The translations under genes and the position numbers were made by a program. From Muribaculaceae bacterium Isolate-104 (HZI) (GTDB lineage: Bacteria > Bacteroidota > Bacteroidia > Bacteroidales > Muribaculaceae), in the NCBI GenBank assembly GCA_003762715.1, contig RIBJ01000036.1:1-64000 (forward strand): DNA of 64,000 bases. The letters are read 5' to 3'. Under the pieces are notes generated by a model, which did not search any database, was not told the origin of the DNA, and saw only the letters and a program-made list of their open reading frames with translations. This document shows, one piece after another, positions 45,996 through 54,398 of this stretch. The stretch's first letter is position 1; every line of letters starts with the position of its first letter.

Positions 45996-48692
45996 TTAAA
46001 AAATGCGTTGCTGTCCGGTGAGTTCATCGCGCACCTCATCATCGGAACGATCCGGCTCTACAGCCTCTCCGGTGTCGGGAACTTCTGCCGGGACTTCTGC
46101 CGTGGATTCTTCAGCAACATGCTCTTCCGCAACGATTCTCGGCTCTGTTTCCACAACCGACGCCACTGCGAACTGGGTAAGACGCTTGCCTTTTGCCCTG
46201 AACGACTTCGCGCCAACAAAATCCATGGCATCCACAAGCATGGAGCCGCGCACACTGTCCGCTCCGCCAAACACCACTTCAAATCTGGCTCCGGGAGCAT
46301 CGCTGAGCGCTGTAAGCGAAGACTTGGGGTTGTCTCCTATGAAACTCTGCCGCTTGGGCGATGATTCAAAATTGAAACGTTTCAGATAGTAAAATCCCTG
46401 CGAGGCATCAAAGAGAACCGCAGTCCACACCTTGTCGGGCTTGAGCAGTTCTATCCGTGCTATATTTTCATCATAGTGGTTTGTGCTGTCAAACGAAGTT
46501 GTGTAAAACTCCCCGTTCTTCAGCACCACAAGCACCTGATCGGCGGCATTGAACTCTCCGAGATAGTCACCCCTGCCCTCATAGTTCAGGCGCAGCACAT
46601 CGGGGTCAAACCATACCTTGCGCCCGCCGAGAGTTGACTGACCCGCCTCTTTTAGCTTTATGGAATGTACCTCGTTACGGGTAACGATATTGCCCAGCGA
46701 ACCCTTGTTTTTGGGCTTGAGGTCGGCAAAATCAATATCAAACTGTAAAGTTTTGAGTTTAGGCTTCGGCTTAAGGGTTACTTTCACAATCTCTGCCTCT
46801 CCGTTGGGGTTGGCTGAGAAGTATTTTATCTTACTGCCGGGTTTACCTTGCGTAAGGTTATACATCTTGTCGCGGGTCACGCCTGTGACATGGAAACGTT
46901 TCATATAGTATGTACCGCCCTTGCCGTCCTGGTATATGACGTTGTATGTGGTGCGCTCATCACCTGGCTTGAACACCGCCACATGAAGTATGGGCGAGTC
47001 GGTTCCGACGAATATTTTATCAGCGACCCTGATAACCTTGTAGTTGCCGTCGTTGTAAAAAATTATCACGTCGTCAAGTTCGGAACAGTTGCCTATGCAC
47101 TCCAGCTCCTCCTCTCCTTTTAACGATGTGCCTATGAAGCCGCTTTTTCTTGCCACATACAGCTTTTGGTTTGCCTCGGCAACCCGCGCCGCCGCTATTG
47201 TCTCGAAACTGCGTATGGCGGTTGTGCGCGGAAAATCCGCTCCATATTTTTTCTTAAGACTCGAGAACCATTTTATAGTGTACTCCGTCAGATGCGACAG
47301 TTTGGAGTTAATTTCGTCTATTTTTTTGTTTATGGCGACAATCGCCTCGTCTGCCGCTGCCGAGTTAAAGCGCAGTATGCGCGCCATCTTTATGTCAAGA
47401 AGCCTGAGAAGGTCTTCATCGGTTACAGGGCGTACCAGTTTGGAGGCAAATGCTTCGATGCGCTTGCCAATGTGGCGTATCGCAGCCTGCTTAGACTCGC
47501 TTGTCTCAAACTCCTTGTCCTTATATATGCGCTCTTCAATGAATATACGCTCCAAGGTGGAGAAATGCAACGATTCACGAGCCTCGCCAAGCTCTATTTC
47601 AAGCTCTGCCTTGAGAATGTCGCGGGTTCTGTTGACATTACGGCGCAAAACATCGCTTACTCCGACAAAATGAGGCTTGTTGTCGTAAATCACACAGCAG
47701 TTAGGCGAAATGGCAAGCTCGCAGTCGGTAAAGGCGTACAAGGCATCGATAGTCTTGTCGCTGGAAACACCTGCCTGAAGATAAACCATCACAAGAGCGG
47801 TAGCCGCCGTGTTGTCATCGACCTGACGTATCTTTATCTTTCCTTTTTCGTTGGCTTTCAGTATCGATTCAATAAGGCTGCCGCTTGTAACACCGTACGG
47901 AAGTTCCGTTATTGCCAGTGTGCGGTTGTCAACCTTTTCTATTTTCGCTCTTACTCTGACCCTGCCTCCGCGGGCACCGTCATTATAACGGCTCACATCA
48001 ATGAGTCCGCCCGTCGCGAAATCGGGGTACAGTTCGAAGTCCTCGCCCTTGAGAAAGGCAATCGCCGCGTCAATTATTTCGTTGAAATTGTGAGGCAGTA
48101 TAAGGCTTGAAAGTCCGGCAGCTATACCTCCCACGCCCTGAGCGAGAAGCAACGGAAATTTGGCGGGAAAAGTAACAGGTTCCTTGCTTCTGCCGTCATA
48201 GCTTGGTGTCCATTGGGTCACTTTGGGATTATACAGAACTTCCGATGCAAATTCGCTCAGACGCGCCTCGATGTAACGTCCGGCAGCCGCGCTTGCTCCC
48301 GTGAGTACATTGCCCCAGTTTCCCTGAGTTTCCACTAACAGACCCTTCTGACCGAGCTGCACAAGCGCGCCATATATCGATGCATCGCCATGCGGGTGAT
48401 ATGCCATTGTAGCACCGACTATATTCGCAACCTTGATAAAACGTTCGTCATCGAGTTTTTTCATTGTGTGAAGCAAACGGCGCTGAACCGGTTTCAGACC
48501 ATCATCGGCATGAGGAATGGCGCGGTCAAGAATGGTATACGACGCATAGTCGAGATACCAGCTCTGGAACATGCCGCGCAACTGATGTCGCACAGTGTCG
48601 TCAGTAAGATCTACAAGCATAGAGCCAAAGCCGCCTTCTCCGGCTTCGGCGCTTTCTTCCGGTTCTTCTTCAGGAATGTATTCGTCGCTCAT
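45996..48692 (-). CDS. Type IIA topoisomerase subunit A (GyrA/ParC-like)
   Basis: DNA-cleaving subunit of gyrase or topoisomerase IV; the sequence fits the second Bacteroidetes paralogue, probably the topoisomerase IV role. From the ATG at 48692 it has 898 residues: winged-helix domain with QRRLLHTM and HPHGDASIYG (99-108), catalytic tyrosine Y140 in AAAGRYIEARL, the tower and coiled-coil gate, then a C-terminal beta-pinwheel region (about 520-840) without a clear GyrA box. The residues equivalent to E. coli GyrA Ser83 and Asp87 are Ala104 and Gly108. The last 60 residues are acidic. No subunit B gene is in the window. Confidence 0.9.
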   Translation of the reverse strand: MSDEYIPEEEPEESAEAGEGGFGSMLVDLTDDTVRHQLRGMFQSWYLDYASYTILDRAIPHADDGLKPVQRRLLHTMKKLDDERFIKVANIVGATMAYHPHGDASIYGALVQLGQKGLLVETQGNWGNVLTGASAAAGRYIEARLSEFASEVLYNPKVTQWTPSYDGRSKEPVTFPAKFPLLLAQGVGGIAAGLSSLILPHNFNEIIDAAIAFLKGEDFELYPDFATGGLIDVSRYNDGARGGRVRVRAKIEKVDNRTLAITELPYGVTSGSLIESILKANEKGKIKIRQVDDNTAATALVMVYLQAGVSSDKTIDALYAFTDCELAISPNCCVIYDNKPHFVGVSDVLRRNVNRTRDILKAELEIELGEARESLHFSTLERIFIEERIYKDKEFETSESKQAAIRHIGKRIEAFASKLVRPVTDEDLLRLLDIKMARILRFNSAAADEAIVAINKKIDEINSKLSHLTEYTIKWFSSLKKKYGADFPRTTAIRSFETIAAARVAEANQKLYVARKSGFIGTSLKGEEELECIGNCSELDDVIIFYNDGNYKVIRVADKIFVGTDSPILHVAVFKPGDERTTYNVIYQDGKGGTYYMKRFHVTGVTRDKMYNLTQGKPGSKIKYFSANPNGEAEIVKVTLKPKPKLKTLQFDIDFADLKPKNKGSLGNIVTRNEVHSIKLKEAGQSTLGGRKVWFDPDVLRLNYEGRGDYLGEFNAADQVLVVLKNGEFYTTSFDSTNHYDENIARIELLKPDKVWTAVLFDASQGFYYLKRFNFESSPKRQSFIGDNPKSSLTALSDAPGARFEVVFGGADSVRGSMLVDAMDFVGAKSFRAKGKRLTQFAVASVVETEPRIVAEEHVAEESTAEVPAEVPDTGEAVEPDRSDDEVRDELTGQQRIF

Positions 48693-48718
48693 TTTCAATA
48701 GTATTCAGGGTATACCTG

Positions 48719-48752
48719 CAAAGTTAACGAATTTTGACGAAAAAACCGCAAA
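48719..48752 (-). promoter_or_regulatory. Promoter of the topoisomerase subunit A gene
   Basis: Minus strand: TTTG (48752-48749), 22-base spacer, TAACTTTG (48726-48719). Predicted start about 20 bases before the ATG at 48692, which excludes nothing upstream but fits that start. Confidence 0.7.
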
Positions 48753-48773
48753 ACGAAACAATGTATCAGATAT

Positions 48774-49349
48774 TCATCCGGCAAAAATGCGGGCTATCAC
48801 TTCTGGGAAATATTTGTATTCAAGCTCATGGACTTTCTGCTCCACAGACAATGGGGTGTCGTTAGGAGACACAACTGCCGATGCCTGAAATATGATTTCG
48901 CCCTTATCGTACTCTTCGGTGACATAGTGAATTGTAATGCCGGTCTCAGATTCTCCCGCCTCCACTACCGCTCGGTGGACATTGCTGCCGTACATGCCCT
49001 TCCCCCCGAATTTCGGCAGAAGAGATGGGTGTATATTCACTATCCTGTAACGTCTGACAAGGTACGACGGCACCATAAGCAAGAAGCCGGCAAGCACTAT
49101 TGCATCAGTGTTGTACTTCTCAAGCACAGCCATAGTTGCGGAGCCGTCGGCAAACATTGCTTTCGTGATTACCTCCACCGACACACCAAGACTTCGCGCA
49201 CGCGACACTACTCCGGCATCCGGTCTGCTTGACACTATAAGCGACACCCGCACCCGAGACCCGGACACATTCAGCTTCCGGACAATGTTTTCAGCATTTG
49301 AACCATTACCGGATGCAAATACCGCAATATTAATTATTTTATCGGTCAT
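48774..49349 (-). CDS. purN: Phosphoribosylglycinamide formyltransferase
   Basis: Third step of purine synthesis: transfers a formyl group from 10-formyltetrahydrofolate to GAR. From the ATG at 49349 (MTDKIINIAVFASGNGSN) it has 191 residues. The phosphate loop SGNGSNAEN, the catalytic Asn/His/Asp region VNIHPSLLPKFGGKGMYG, HYVTEEYDKGEII and the C-terminal helix are present. A frame reaching to 49430 is longer only because it runs through the promoter. The -7 box ends 5 bases before this ATG, so the message may have almost no leader. Confidence 0.95.
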   Translation of the reverse strand: MTDKIINIAVFASGNGSNAENIVRKLNVSGSRVRVSLIVSSRPDAGVVSRARSLGVSVEVITKAMFADGSATMAVLEKYNTDAIVLAGFLLMVPSYLVRRYRIVNIHPSLLPKFGGKGMYGSNVHRAVVEAGESETGITIHYVTEEYDKGEIIFQASAVVSPNDTPLSVEQKVHELEYKYFPEVIARIFAG

Positions 49350-49354
49350 GAGTA

Positions 49355-49385
49355 CAAAGTTACTGAGTTTACACCTGTTAAACAA
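49355..49385 (-). promoter_or_regulatory. purN: Promoter of purN, leaderless type
   Basis: Minus strand: TTG (49385-49383), 20-base spacer, TAACTTTG (49362-49355), then five bases and the ATG. Transcription is predicted to begin at or next to the start codon. Confidence 0.6.
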
Positions 49386-49411
49386 GACGTAATTTTGAAT
49401 AGCGCCGCCAC

Positions 49412-49451
49412 AAAAAAACAAATCGGGCACCGACTTGCGCCGATGCCCGAT
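49412..49451 (-). terminator. Intrinsic terminator after the exbBDD-tonB operon
   Basis: Minus strand: ATCGGGCA and TGCCCGAT pair (with further C/G pairs inside), followed by TTGTTTTTTT. It lies 22 bases past the tonB stop codon. Confidence 0.85.
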
Positions 49452-49472
49452 ACATATTGAAGTTGTATAAGA

Positions 49473-50327
49473 TTAGTTCTGACTGATAATCTTAAATCTA
49501 ACAGGTGCTGTGAAGTAGCAGTTCACTGCGTGACCGTTCATCTTGCCGGGGATAAACTTAGGCAGAGATTTGATTACGCGGATAGCTTCTTTGTCAAGGT
49601 TGGGGTCAACCGGCTTGAGTACTTTGACATCACCGATAGTTCCGTCCTTTTTCACAACGAAACGAACTCTAACTGTACCCTGGACGCCATTTTCAAGAGC
49701 AACTTGAGGGTATTCGGTGTGTTCGCCGAGCCATTTGATCAGAGCGCCGTCACCACCGGGGAACATTGCATTCTGCTCTACTGCATCAAACACATAGTCC
49801 TCGTCAGGTTCGGTTTTCTCTTCAACAACAACAACGTCCTTGTGCTCCTGGGCGTTGATGATATCGTCAACACCACGATCCTCATTTACTTTACCGATTG
49901 CTCGGTCATCTTCCTTGAGTTCGTCCTGGCTCTGAAGTTCGTCTGTCACTTCATCGTCTTTGACAATAGCAATCTCGGTAGCTTTGGCAGTATTAAGAAG
50001 GTCTTCCTTGATAACCTCTTCTACTTTCTGCTCCTCAACTCTCTGGAGTTCTTCTTCAGGCTCGTCCACAGGTTCCTCTGCAACTTCCATCACAGCCATG
50101 CTCTGCTCGATAGTGTCTTCAGGACGAGCTTCAGCCGCTTTAATGACAGTGTTTACAAGGAATGCGAGAGCGAAAAGAATTGCGATAACAATGACTATTA
50201 CAATCATAGCCTTGTTGTGGCGGGCGTCAGATTCTTTGCGGAGCTGGTAAGCGCCAAACTCCTTGTTTTTGCCTTCGAATACTATATCGCGCCACTCTTT
50301 TGATGAAAGATCTACATCTTTTGCCAT
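49473..50327 (-). CDS. tonB: Energy transducer TonB
   Basis: Carries ion-motive force from ExbBD to outer-membrane receptors. The 284 residues show an N-terminal cytoplasmic segment (FGAYQLRKESDARHNKA), a membrane helix (about 41-63), a long acidic Glu/Val/Asp-rich linker (about 75-185) instead of the Pro-Lys linker of E. coli TonB, and a TonB C-terminal domain (about 190-284) with MFPGGDGALIKWL, YPQVALENGVQGTVRVRF and KFIPGKMNGHAVNCYF. This is the usual Bacteroidetes form. It is the last gene of its operon, 44 bases after exbD. Confidence 0.94.
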   Translation of the reverse strand: MAKDVDLSSKEWRDIVFEGKNKEFGAYQLRKESDARHNKAMIVIVIVIAILFALAFLVNTVIKAAEARPEDTIEQSMAVMEVAEEPVDEPEEELQRVEEQKVEEVIKEDLLNTAKATEIAIVKDDEVTDELQSQDELKEDDRAIGKVNEDRGVDDIINAQEHKDVVVVEEKTEPDEDYVFDAVEQNAMFPGGDGALIKWLGEHTEYPQVALENGVQGTVRVRFVVKKDGTIGDVKVLKPVDPNLDKEAIRVIKSLPKFIPGKMNGHAVNCYFTAPVRFKIISQN

Positions 50328-50371
50328 TTTTCTTAAGCTTTTAAAGTTAATATATAATCAATCATCAAAAA

Positions 50372-51112
50372 TCACGGGTTCATACGATTGTAAGCCTGAA
50401 TCATCAGAGAGTCGTCATGATTGATGTTGTCAATCTGGTAACGGCTGATCTGGTTGATCTGCATTTCGTCAAGAGCTCCAATCAAGCTTGCCCAAGATGC
50501 TTCGGGGGTAGCTTTAATGACAACAACAGGACGAGTGAGAGTGGAGTCGTTGCGGATTTCCTTGGCTCTTGCCTGGAAGATACTGTCGTTCTTATCCTTG
50601 TTTGAGTGGAATTCTTTTGCGCGCCATTTCACTTTCAGGTCATCGATTTTTGCGAGAACCTGTTTGTTGCGGTCATGCAGGATTTTACGGATACCACGCT
50701 GTACATCCCCTTCGTTGCCGAGGAAAGTCTCCTTCTGCAGGTTTGAGGAAGTCACATTACCTGTAGCTTCGTCTTTCACCACCTGGGGTTTGCCTTCGTA
50801 GTAATATACAATGTTAATGGGTTTACCTTCGTCGTCTTTCTTCACATCGCCTTTTTCATTGCGCTGAGTGTCAACGATCAGGGTAATAGCCTCTGATTCT
50901 TTAGCCTGACTCATCTCCTCCTGTTCAACCTTCTCGTTAGTGGGAAGGGTAATCTGGAGGGTCTGTGATTTAATCATAGTGGTACAAAGCATAAAGAACG
51001 TAATCAGAAGCATGTTCATGTCAACCATGGGAGTGAAGTCCACATGGATTGCCATCTTCTTCTGGGCGCCTTTTTTCTTTTTGCCCTTGTCTGATTGTTC
51101 AATCTGTGCCAT
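50372..51112 (-). CDS. ExbD-type biopolymer transport protein (first-listed paralogue)
   Basis: Inner-membrane partner of ExbB. It has 246 residues: a basic N-terminus, one membrane helix with the proton-site aspartate in VDFTPMVDMNMLLITFFML (D in MVDM near residue 31), and a periplasmic domain. It is about 100 residues longer than E. coli ExbD because of an insert rich in Lys, Asp and Glu (about 75-165); this form is common in Bacteroidetes. It is 6 bases after the other exbD and probably forms a heteromer with it. Confidence 0.93.
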   Translation of the reverse strand: MAQIEQSDKGKKKKGAQKKMAIHVDFTPMVDMNMLLITFFMLCTTMIKSQTLQITLPTNEKVEQEEMSQAKESEAITLIVDTQRNEKGDVKKDDEGKPINIVYYYEGKPQVVKDEATGNVTSSNLQKETFLGNEGDVQRGIRKILHDRNKQVLAKIDDLKVKWRAKEFHSNKDKNDSIFQARAKEIRNDSTLTRPVVVIKATPEASWASLIGALDEMQINQISRYQIDNINHDDSLMIQAYNRMNP

Positions 51113-51118
51113 AATGAT

Positions 51119-51835
51119 TTAGTCTTGCTCGGTTTTAAGTGCAGTCATCAAGCTGAAACGGTTCATCTTGAGTGTCTGAAGATTGTCAAGAACGTGGTGA
51201 ACGATCTCATAGGGAGTGTTCTGGTCGGCTTTGACAGCAATGCCCTCACCTTTCTTCATAGAAGCCTGAAGATTGTCGTTGCCACTTGAATAGATGGCAC
51301 GCATCCATATCTGGAACTCATTCGGGGTGGTAAGATCCTTGTTATCGTTAATAGGTATGCCGATATCAGCACGTGACATGTCAGAGATTACTTTGTCCTG
51401 CTCGGTCTGAGACATTCTCAGGAATGTGGGCAGCGCCTTGAACGGAACTCCAAACATATTGATTTTGGAGAACGTTGCGACATCAGCGTCTGTCAGTTCA
51501 ACTTTGTTGTTGGGGTGGAGACGGTTGTACTCCTGAACAGCCTTTACGAGAATTTCGGCTCTGATGGCTTCCGAGCCCCAAGAGTCTTTGTTTTCCGCAT
51601 CGGCGTCGCCAGCAACTGAAATGAACACTTTGCCTTCGGGAGAAACCAGGATCTGCGCAACGTTAGCGGTCGGCACCTTGATTTCAGAAACTGATGACGG
51701 TGTAATCACAGTCACGGGTTCTTTCTGAAGGAAAGTAGACGTCAACATGAAGAAAGTAAGCAAAAGAACAGTCACGTCACTCATCGCGGTCATGTCGATG
51801 AGGGTACTCTTTCTTTTAATTTTTACTTTTCCCAT
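51119..51835 (-). CDS. ExbD-type biopolymer transport protein (second paralogue)
   Basis: Second ExbD with 238 residues: basic N-terminus KVKIKRKST, membrane helix with the aspartate region DMTAMSDVTVLLLTFFML and a large periplasmic domain ending DNLQTLKMNRFSLMTALKTEQD. Only limited similarity to the neighbouring paralogue is visible outside the helix, so the two are likely to have separate roles. It lies 37 bases after exbB. Confidence 0.93.
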   Translation of the reverse strand: MGKVKIKRKSTLIDMTAMSDVTVLLLTFFMLTSTFLQKEPVTVITPSSVSEIKVPTANVAQILVSPEGKVFISVAGDADAENKDSWGSEAIRAEILVKAVQEYNRLHPNNKVELTDADVATFSKINMFGVPFKALPTFLRMSQTEQDKVISDMSRADIGIPINDNKDLTTPNEFQIWMRAIYSSGNDNLQASMKKGEGIAVKADQNTPYEIVHHVLDNLQTLKMNRFSLMTALKTEQD

Positions 51836-51872
51836 ATTACAGTTATTATATTATTTAAGGTGTAATACGGAA

Positions 51873-52697
51873 TTAGTGAGTAGCTGCAAATGTCTGAACG
51901 ATAGAGTAGCCGATCTCGTCGATAGCGTATGTGAGGTTATCGATCTTGTTGGTGTAGTAGTTATACGAAATAACTGCGAATGCACCGGTTGCGATACCGA
52001 AGGCGGTGTTGATAAGAGCCTCTGAGATACCGGTAGAGAGTTCGGTTGAGTCGGGAGCACCACTCTGGGCAAGAGCCTGGAATGATTTGATCATACCGAT
52101 TACAGTACCGAGAAGACCAACGAGAGTACCGAGGGTTGTCATGGTAGCCACGATGGGGAGGTTCTGCTGGAGAGAAGGCATTTCCATAGCGGTAGCCTCT
52201 TCAACTTCTTTCTGAAGAGTAGCGATTTTCTGCTCTTTTGAAAGAACGGTGTTCTGATCCATTTCCTCGTAGCGAACGAGAGCTGCAGCAACAACGTTGG
52301 CAACGCTGCCTTTCTGTTTTGCGCAGAGAGCTTTCGCACCGGCGATGTCGTTTTTAGCGAGACAAGCCTTAACACCTGCGACAAATTTTGTGATGTTGCC
52401 TTTACCTTTTGCGCTTGAGAGAGCGATGTAGCGCTCAACAGAAAGCACGATAACAGTAAGGAAGAGAGTCTGAAGAACAGGCACGATTACGCCACCCATG
52501 TAGATAGTGCCCCAGATGTCGTGGGGGTGACCTTCCTCAAAGTGAGATTCGTGACCGAACCAGAAAATGAAAAGGCAAACTGCAACAATGAAGCAAGCGA
52601 TGATTACAAGAAACGCATTCTTGATACCACCAACTTTGCTACCTTCTTTTTTAGCCGCGGGCTTTGCCGCAGACTGAATGGGCTTTTGAGCTTCCAT
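51873..52697 (-). CDS. exbB: ExbB/MotA/TolQ-type proton channel
   Basis: Channel subunit energising TonB. It has 274 residues. The first membrane helix (about 26-46) is followed by a second at about 70-90 and the conserved pair near 180-215 and 225-250 with VATMTTLGTLVGLLGTVIGM and GISEALINTAFGIATGAFAV. The N-terminus is alanine- and lysine-rich. It is the first gene of exbB-exbD-exbD-tonB and is preceded by a consensus promoter with a leader of about 140 bases. Confidence 0.95.
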   Translation of the reverse strand: MEAQKPIQSAAKPAAKKEGSKVGGIKNAFLVIIACFIVAVCLFIFWFGHESHFEEGHPHDIWGTIYMGGVIVPVLQTLFLTVIVLSVERYIALSSAKGKGNITKFVAGVKACLAKNDIAGAKALCAKQKGSVANVVAAALVRYEEMDQNTVLSKEQKIATLQKEVEEATAMEMPSLQQNLPIVATMTTLGTLVGLLGTVIGMIKSFQALAQSGAPDSTELSTGISEALINTAFGIATGAFAVISYNYYTNKIDNLTYAIDEIGYSIVQTFAATH

Positions 52698-52842
52698 AAT
52701 TGAGATAATTACTAATTGTTATTAAGGTTGATATTATGATTGTTTTGGAATTTCTTCTGGTACCAAGGTAAATGGCGAACTCGATGTTTTCGTGGTATCG
52801 ATTTCTCTTGTTACGGCTTGGCTTCCTGCGGAAACACTTATG

Positions 52843-52873
52843 CAAAAGTATCATTTAGTTTTTAACTGACAAA
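52843..52873 (-). promoter_or_regulatory. exbB: Consensus promoter of the exbB operon
   Basis: Minus strand: TTTG (52873-52870), 19-base spacer, TACTTTTG (52850-52843). Both boxes fit the Bacteroidetes consensus. Confidence 0.82.
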
Positions 52874-52959
52874 ATTTTTACGGTTTATTTTCAAATATCT
52901 TACTTTTCCGGCGTTTCGCCAAGCTATTTCACACTCGCAGATAGTAAGTTTAGCCGCTT

Positions 52960-52995
52960 TTTGTAAAGAAGTATTAAAATAAATATCTACCTTTG
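52960..52995 (+). promoter_or_regulatory. nqrA: Promoter of nqrABCDEF
   Basis: TACCTTTG (52988-52995) fits TAnnTTTG and is 43 bases before the nqrA ATG. The nearest TTTG (52960-52963) is 24 bases upstream, slightly longer than usual. Confidence 0.6.
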
Positions 52996-53038
52996 CACGC
53001 TACAAAACCAGAATCCATCAATTACATCTACCTAAAAC

Positions 53039-54376
53039 ATGGAGAATTCTTTGAAGCTCAAACGAGGTCTGGATCTATGTATAGAGGGAGAGGCGGTCAA
53101 GGGTGAGCCAGTCGCGGTGCCTGCATCATGCGCGGCGGTTATTCCTGACGACTACCCCGGATTCACACCTAAACTTGAGGTGAAAGAAGGAGACCCGGTG
53201 GCAGCGGGAGCGCCACTGATGCATGACAAGAAATGCGAGTCGATAAAGCTGTGTTCTCCCATATCAGGCACCGTAACCGCCATTGTGCGCGGCGAACGCA
53301 GAAAAATAGAAAGGGTTGTCATCACATCTGACAATTGCGATAATTCCAAAAAATTCGATACCGGAGTAAGCGATGCGGGCAGTATCCGCAGTATTCTCAT
53401 GGACAGCGGTCTCTGGGCGGAGATGCGCCAGCGTCCTTTTGACATTGTGCCGGAGGCGGATTCGGAGCCGCGTGACATCTTTGTCACCGCATTTGATTCG
53501 GCGCCTCTCGCGCCCGATCTTGATTTCGGCTCGGAAACCGGTCAGGAGCGTATCAACGCCGGCATCCGCGCCCTGAGCAAACTGACATCCGGCAACGTTT
53601 ATGTAAGCACCCGCAAGGAGTGTCGGTTTGCAGTACCGGACGAGGCGGTCCACTATATTGTTTCGGGACCTCATCCCTCAGGCAACCCCGGCATACAGGC
53701 AGCAAACATCGCCCCTATTAATAAAGGTGAGGTTGTGTGGACTCTCGACATTGTGACTGTTATGCGCATAGGCGCTCTGATGCTTTCCGGAGTCCGGGAT
53801 TTCAGCACTGTCATTGCCGTTACCGGCCCGGAGGTAAAGAATCCATGCTACGAGCTGACTGTAGATGGTGCCGCAATAGCTCCGCTGCTTGAAAAGTGCA
53901 TGGAAACGGGCGACAGACACCGCCGCATAATATCGGGCAATGTGCTTACCGGCATCAAGGTGGGCATTGACGGATTTCTGAGATATCCCTACCGCCAGAT
54001 CACGGTAATCGCCGAGGGCGATGATATTGACGAGTTTATGGGCTGGGCATCTGTAAGTCCTAAAAAAATGAGCGTGAGCCGGTCATTCCCGTTCAGCTTC
54101 TTCAAAAAAAGATTTTCGCCGGACGCGCGCCTGCTTGGCGGCAGGAGAGCTATGATAGTAAGCGGTGAATACGACAAGGTGTTGCCGATGGACATCATGC
54201 CTGAATACCTTCTCAAAGCCATTGGTTCAAGAAATGTCGAGATGATGGAAAACCTCGGCATTTATGAGATTGCCCCGGAGGATCTGGCGTTGTGCGAGTA
54301 TGTGGACCCCTCCAAGACAGAAATACAGAAAATGGTAAGGGAGGGGCTTGACTGGTTGAAAAAAGAATTGGAATAA
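53039..54376 (+). CDS. nqrA: Na+-translocating NADH-quinone reductase subunit A
   Basis: Peripheral quinone-side subunit of NQR. It has 445 residues. Family features are the start LKLKRGLDLCIEGEA, VKEGDPVAAGAPLMHDK near 50, HYIVSGPHPSGNPGIQ near 210, and the C-terminal segment FARCEYVDPSKTEIQKMVREGL-like sequence (here LALCEYVDPSKTEIQ). First gene of a complete six-gene nqr operon, 22 bases before nqrB. Confidence 0.96.
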   Translation: MENSLKLKRGLDLCIEGEAVKGEPVAVPASCAAVIPDDYPGFTPKLEVKEGDPVAAGAPLMHDKKCESIKLCSPISGTVTAIVRGERRKIERVVITSDNCDNSKKFDTGVSDAGSIRSILMDSGLWAEMRQRPFDIVPEADSEPRDIFVTAFDSAPLAPDLDFGSETGQERINAGIRALSKLTSGNVYVSTRKECRFAVPDEAVHYIVSGPHPSGNPGIQAANIAPINKGEVVWTLDIVTVMRIGALMLSGVRDFSTVIAVTGPEVKNPCYELTVDGAAIAPLLEKCMETGDRHRRIISGNVLTGIKVGIDGFLRYPYRQITVIAEGDDIDEFMGWASVSPKKMSVSRSFPFSFFKKRFSPDARLLGGRRAMIVSGEYDKVLPMDIMPEYLLKAIGSRNVEMMENLGIYEIAPEDLALCEYVDPSKTEIQKMVREGLDWLKKELE

Positions 54377-54398
54377 ACGAGAATCTACCGACATAATT

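Larger units (their letters stand above)
52698..53038. other. Divergent intergenic region between exbB and nqrA
   Basis: 341 bases with a minus promoter (52843-52873) for exbB and a plus -7 box (52988-52995) for nqrA. The 140-base exbB leader shows no recognised riboswitch. A short minus-strand frame in it has no visible support as a gene. Confidence 0.75.

Noticed and set aside
52651-52854. Short minus-strand frame in the exbB leader
   Set aside because: It begins at the promoter itself and overlaps the exbB start in another frame; no family or ribosome site supports it.
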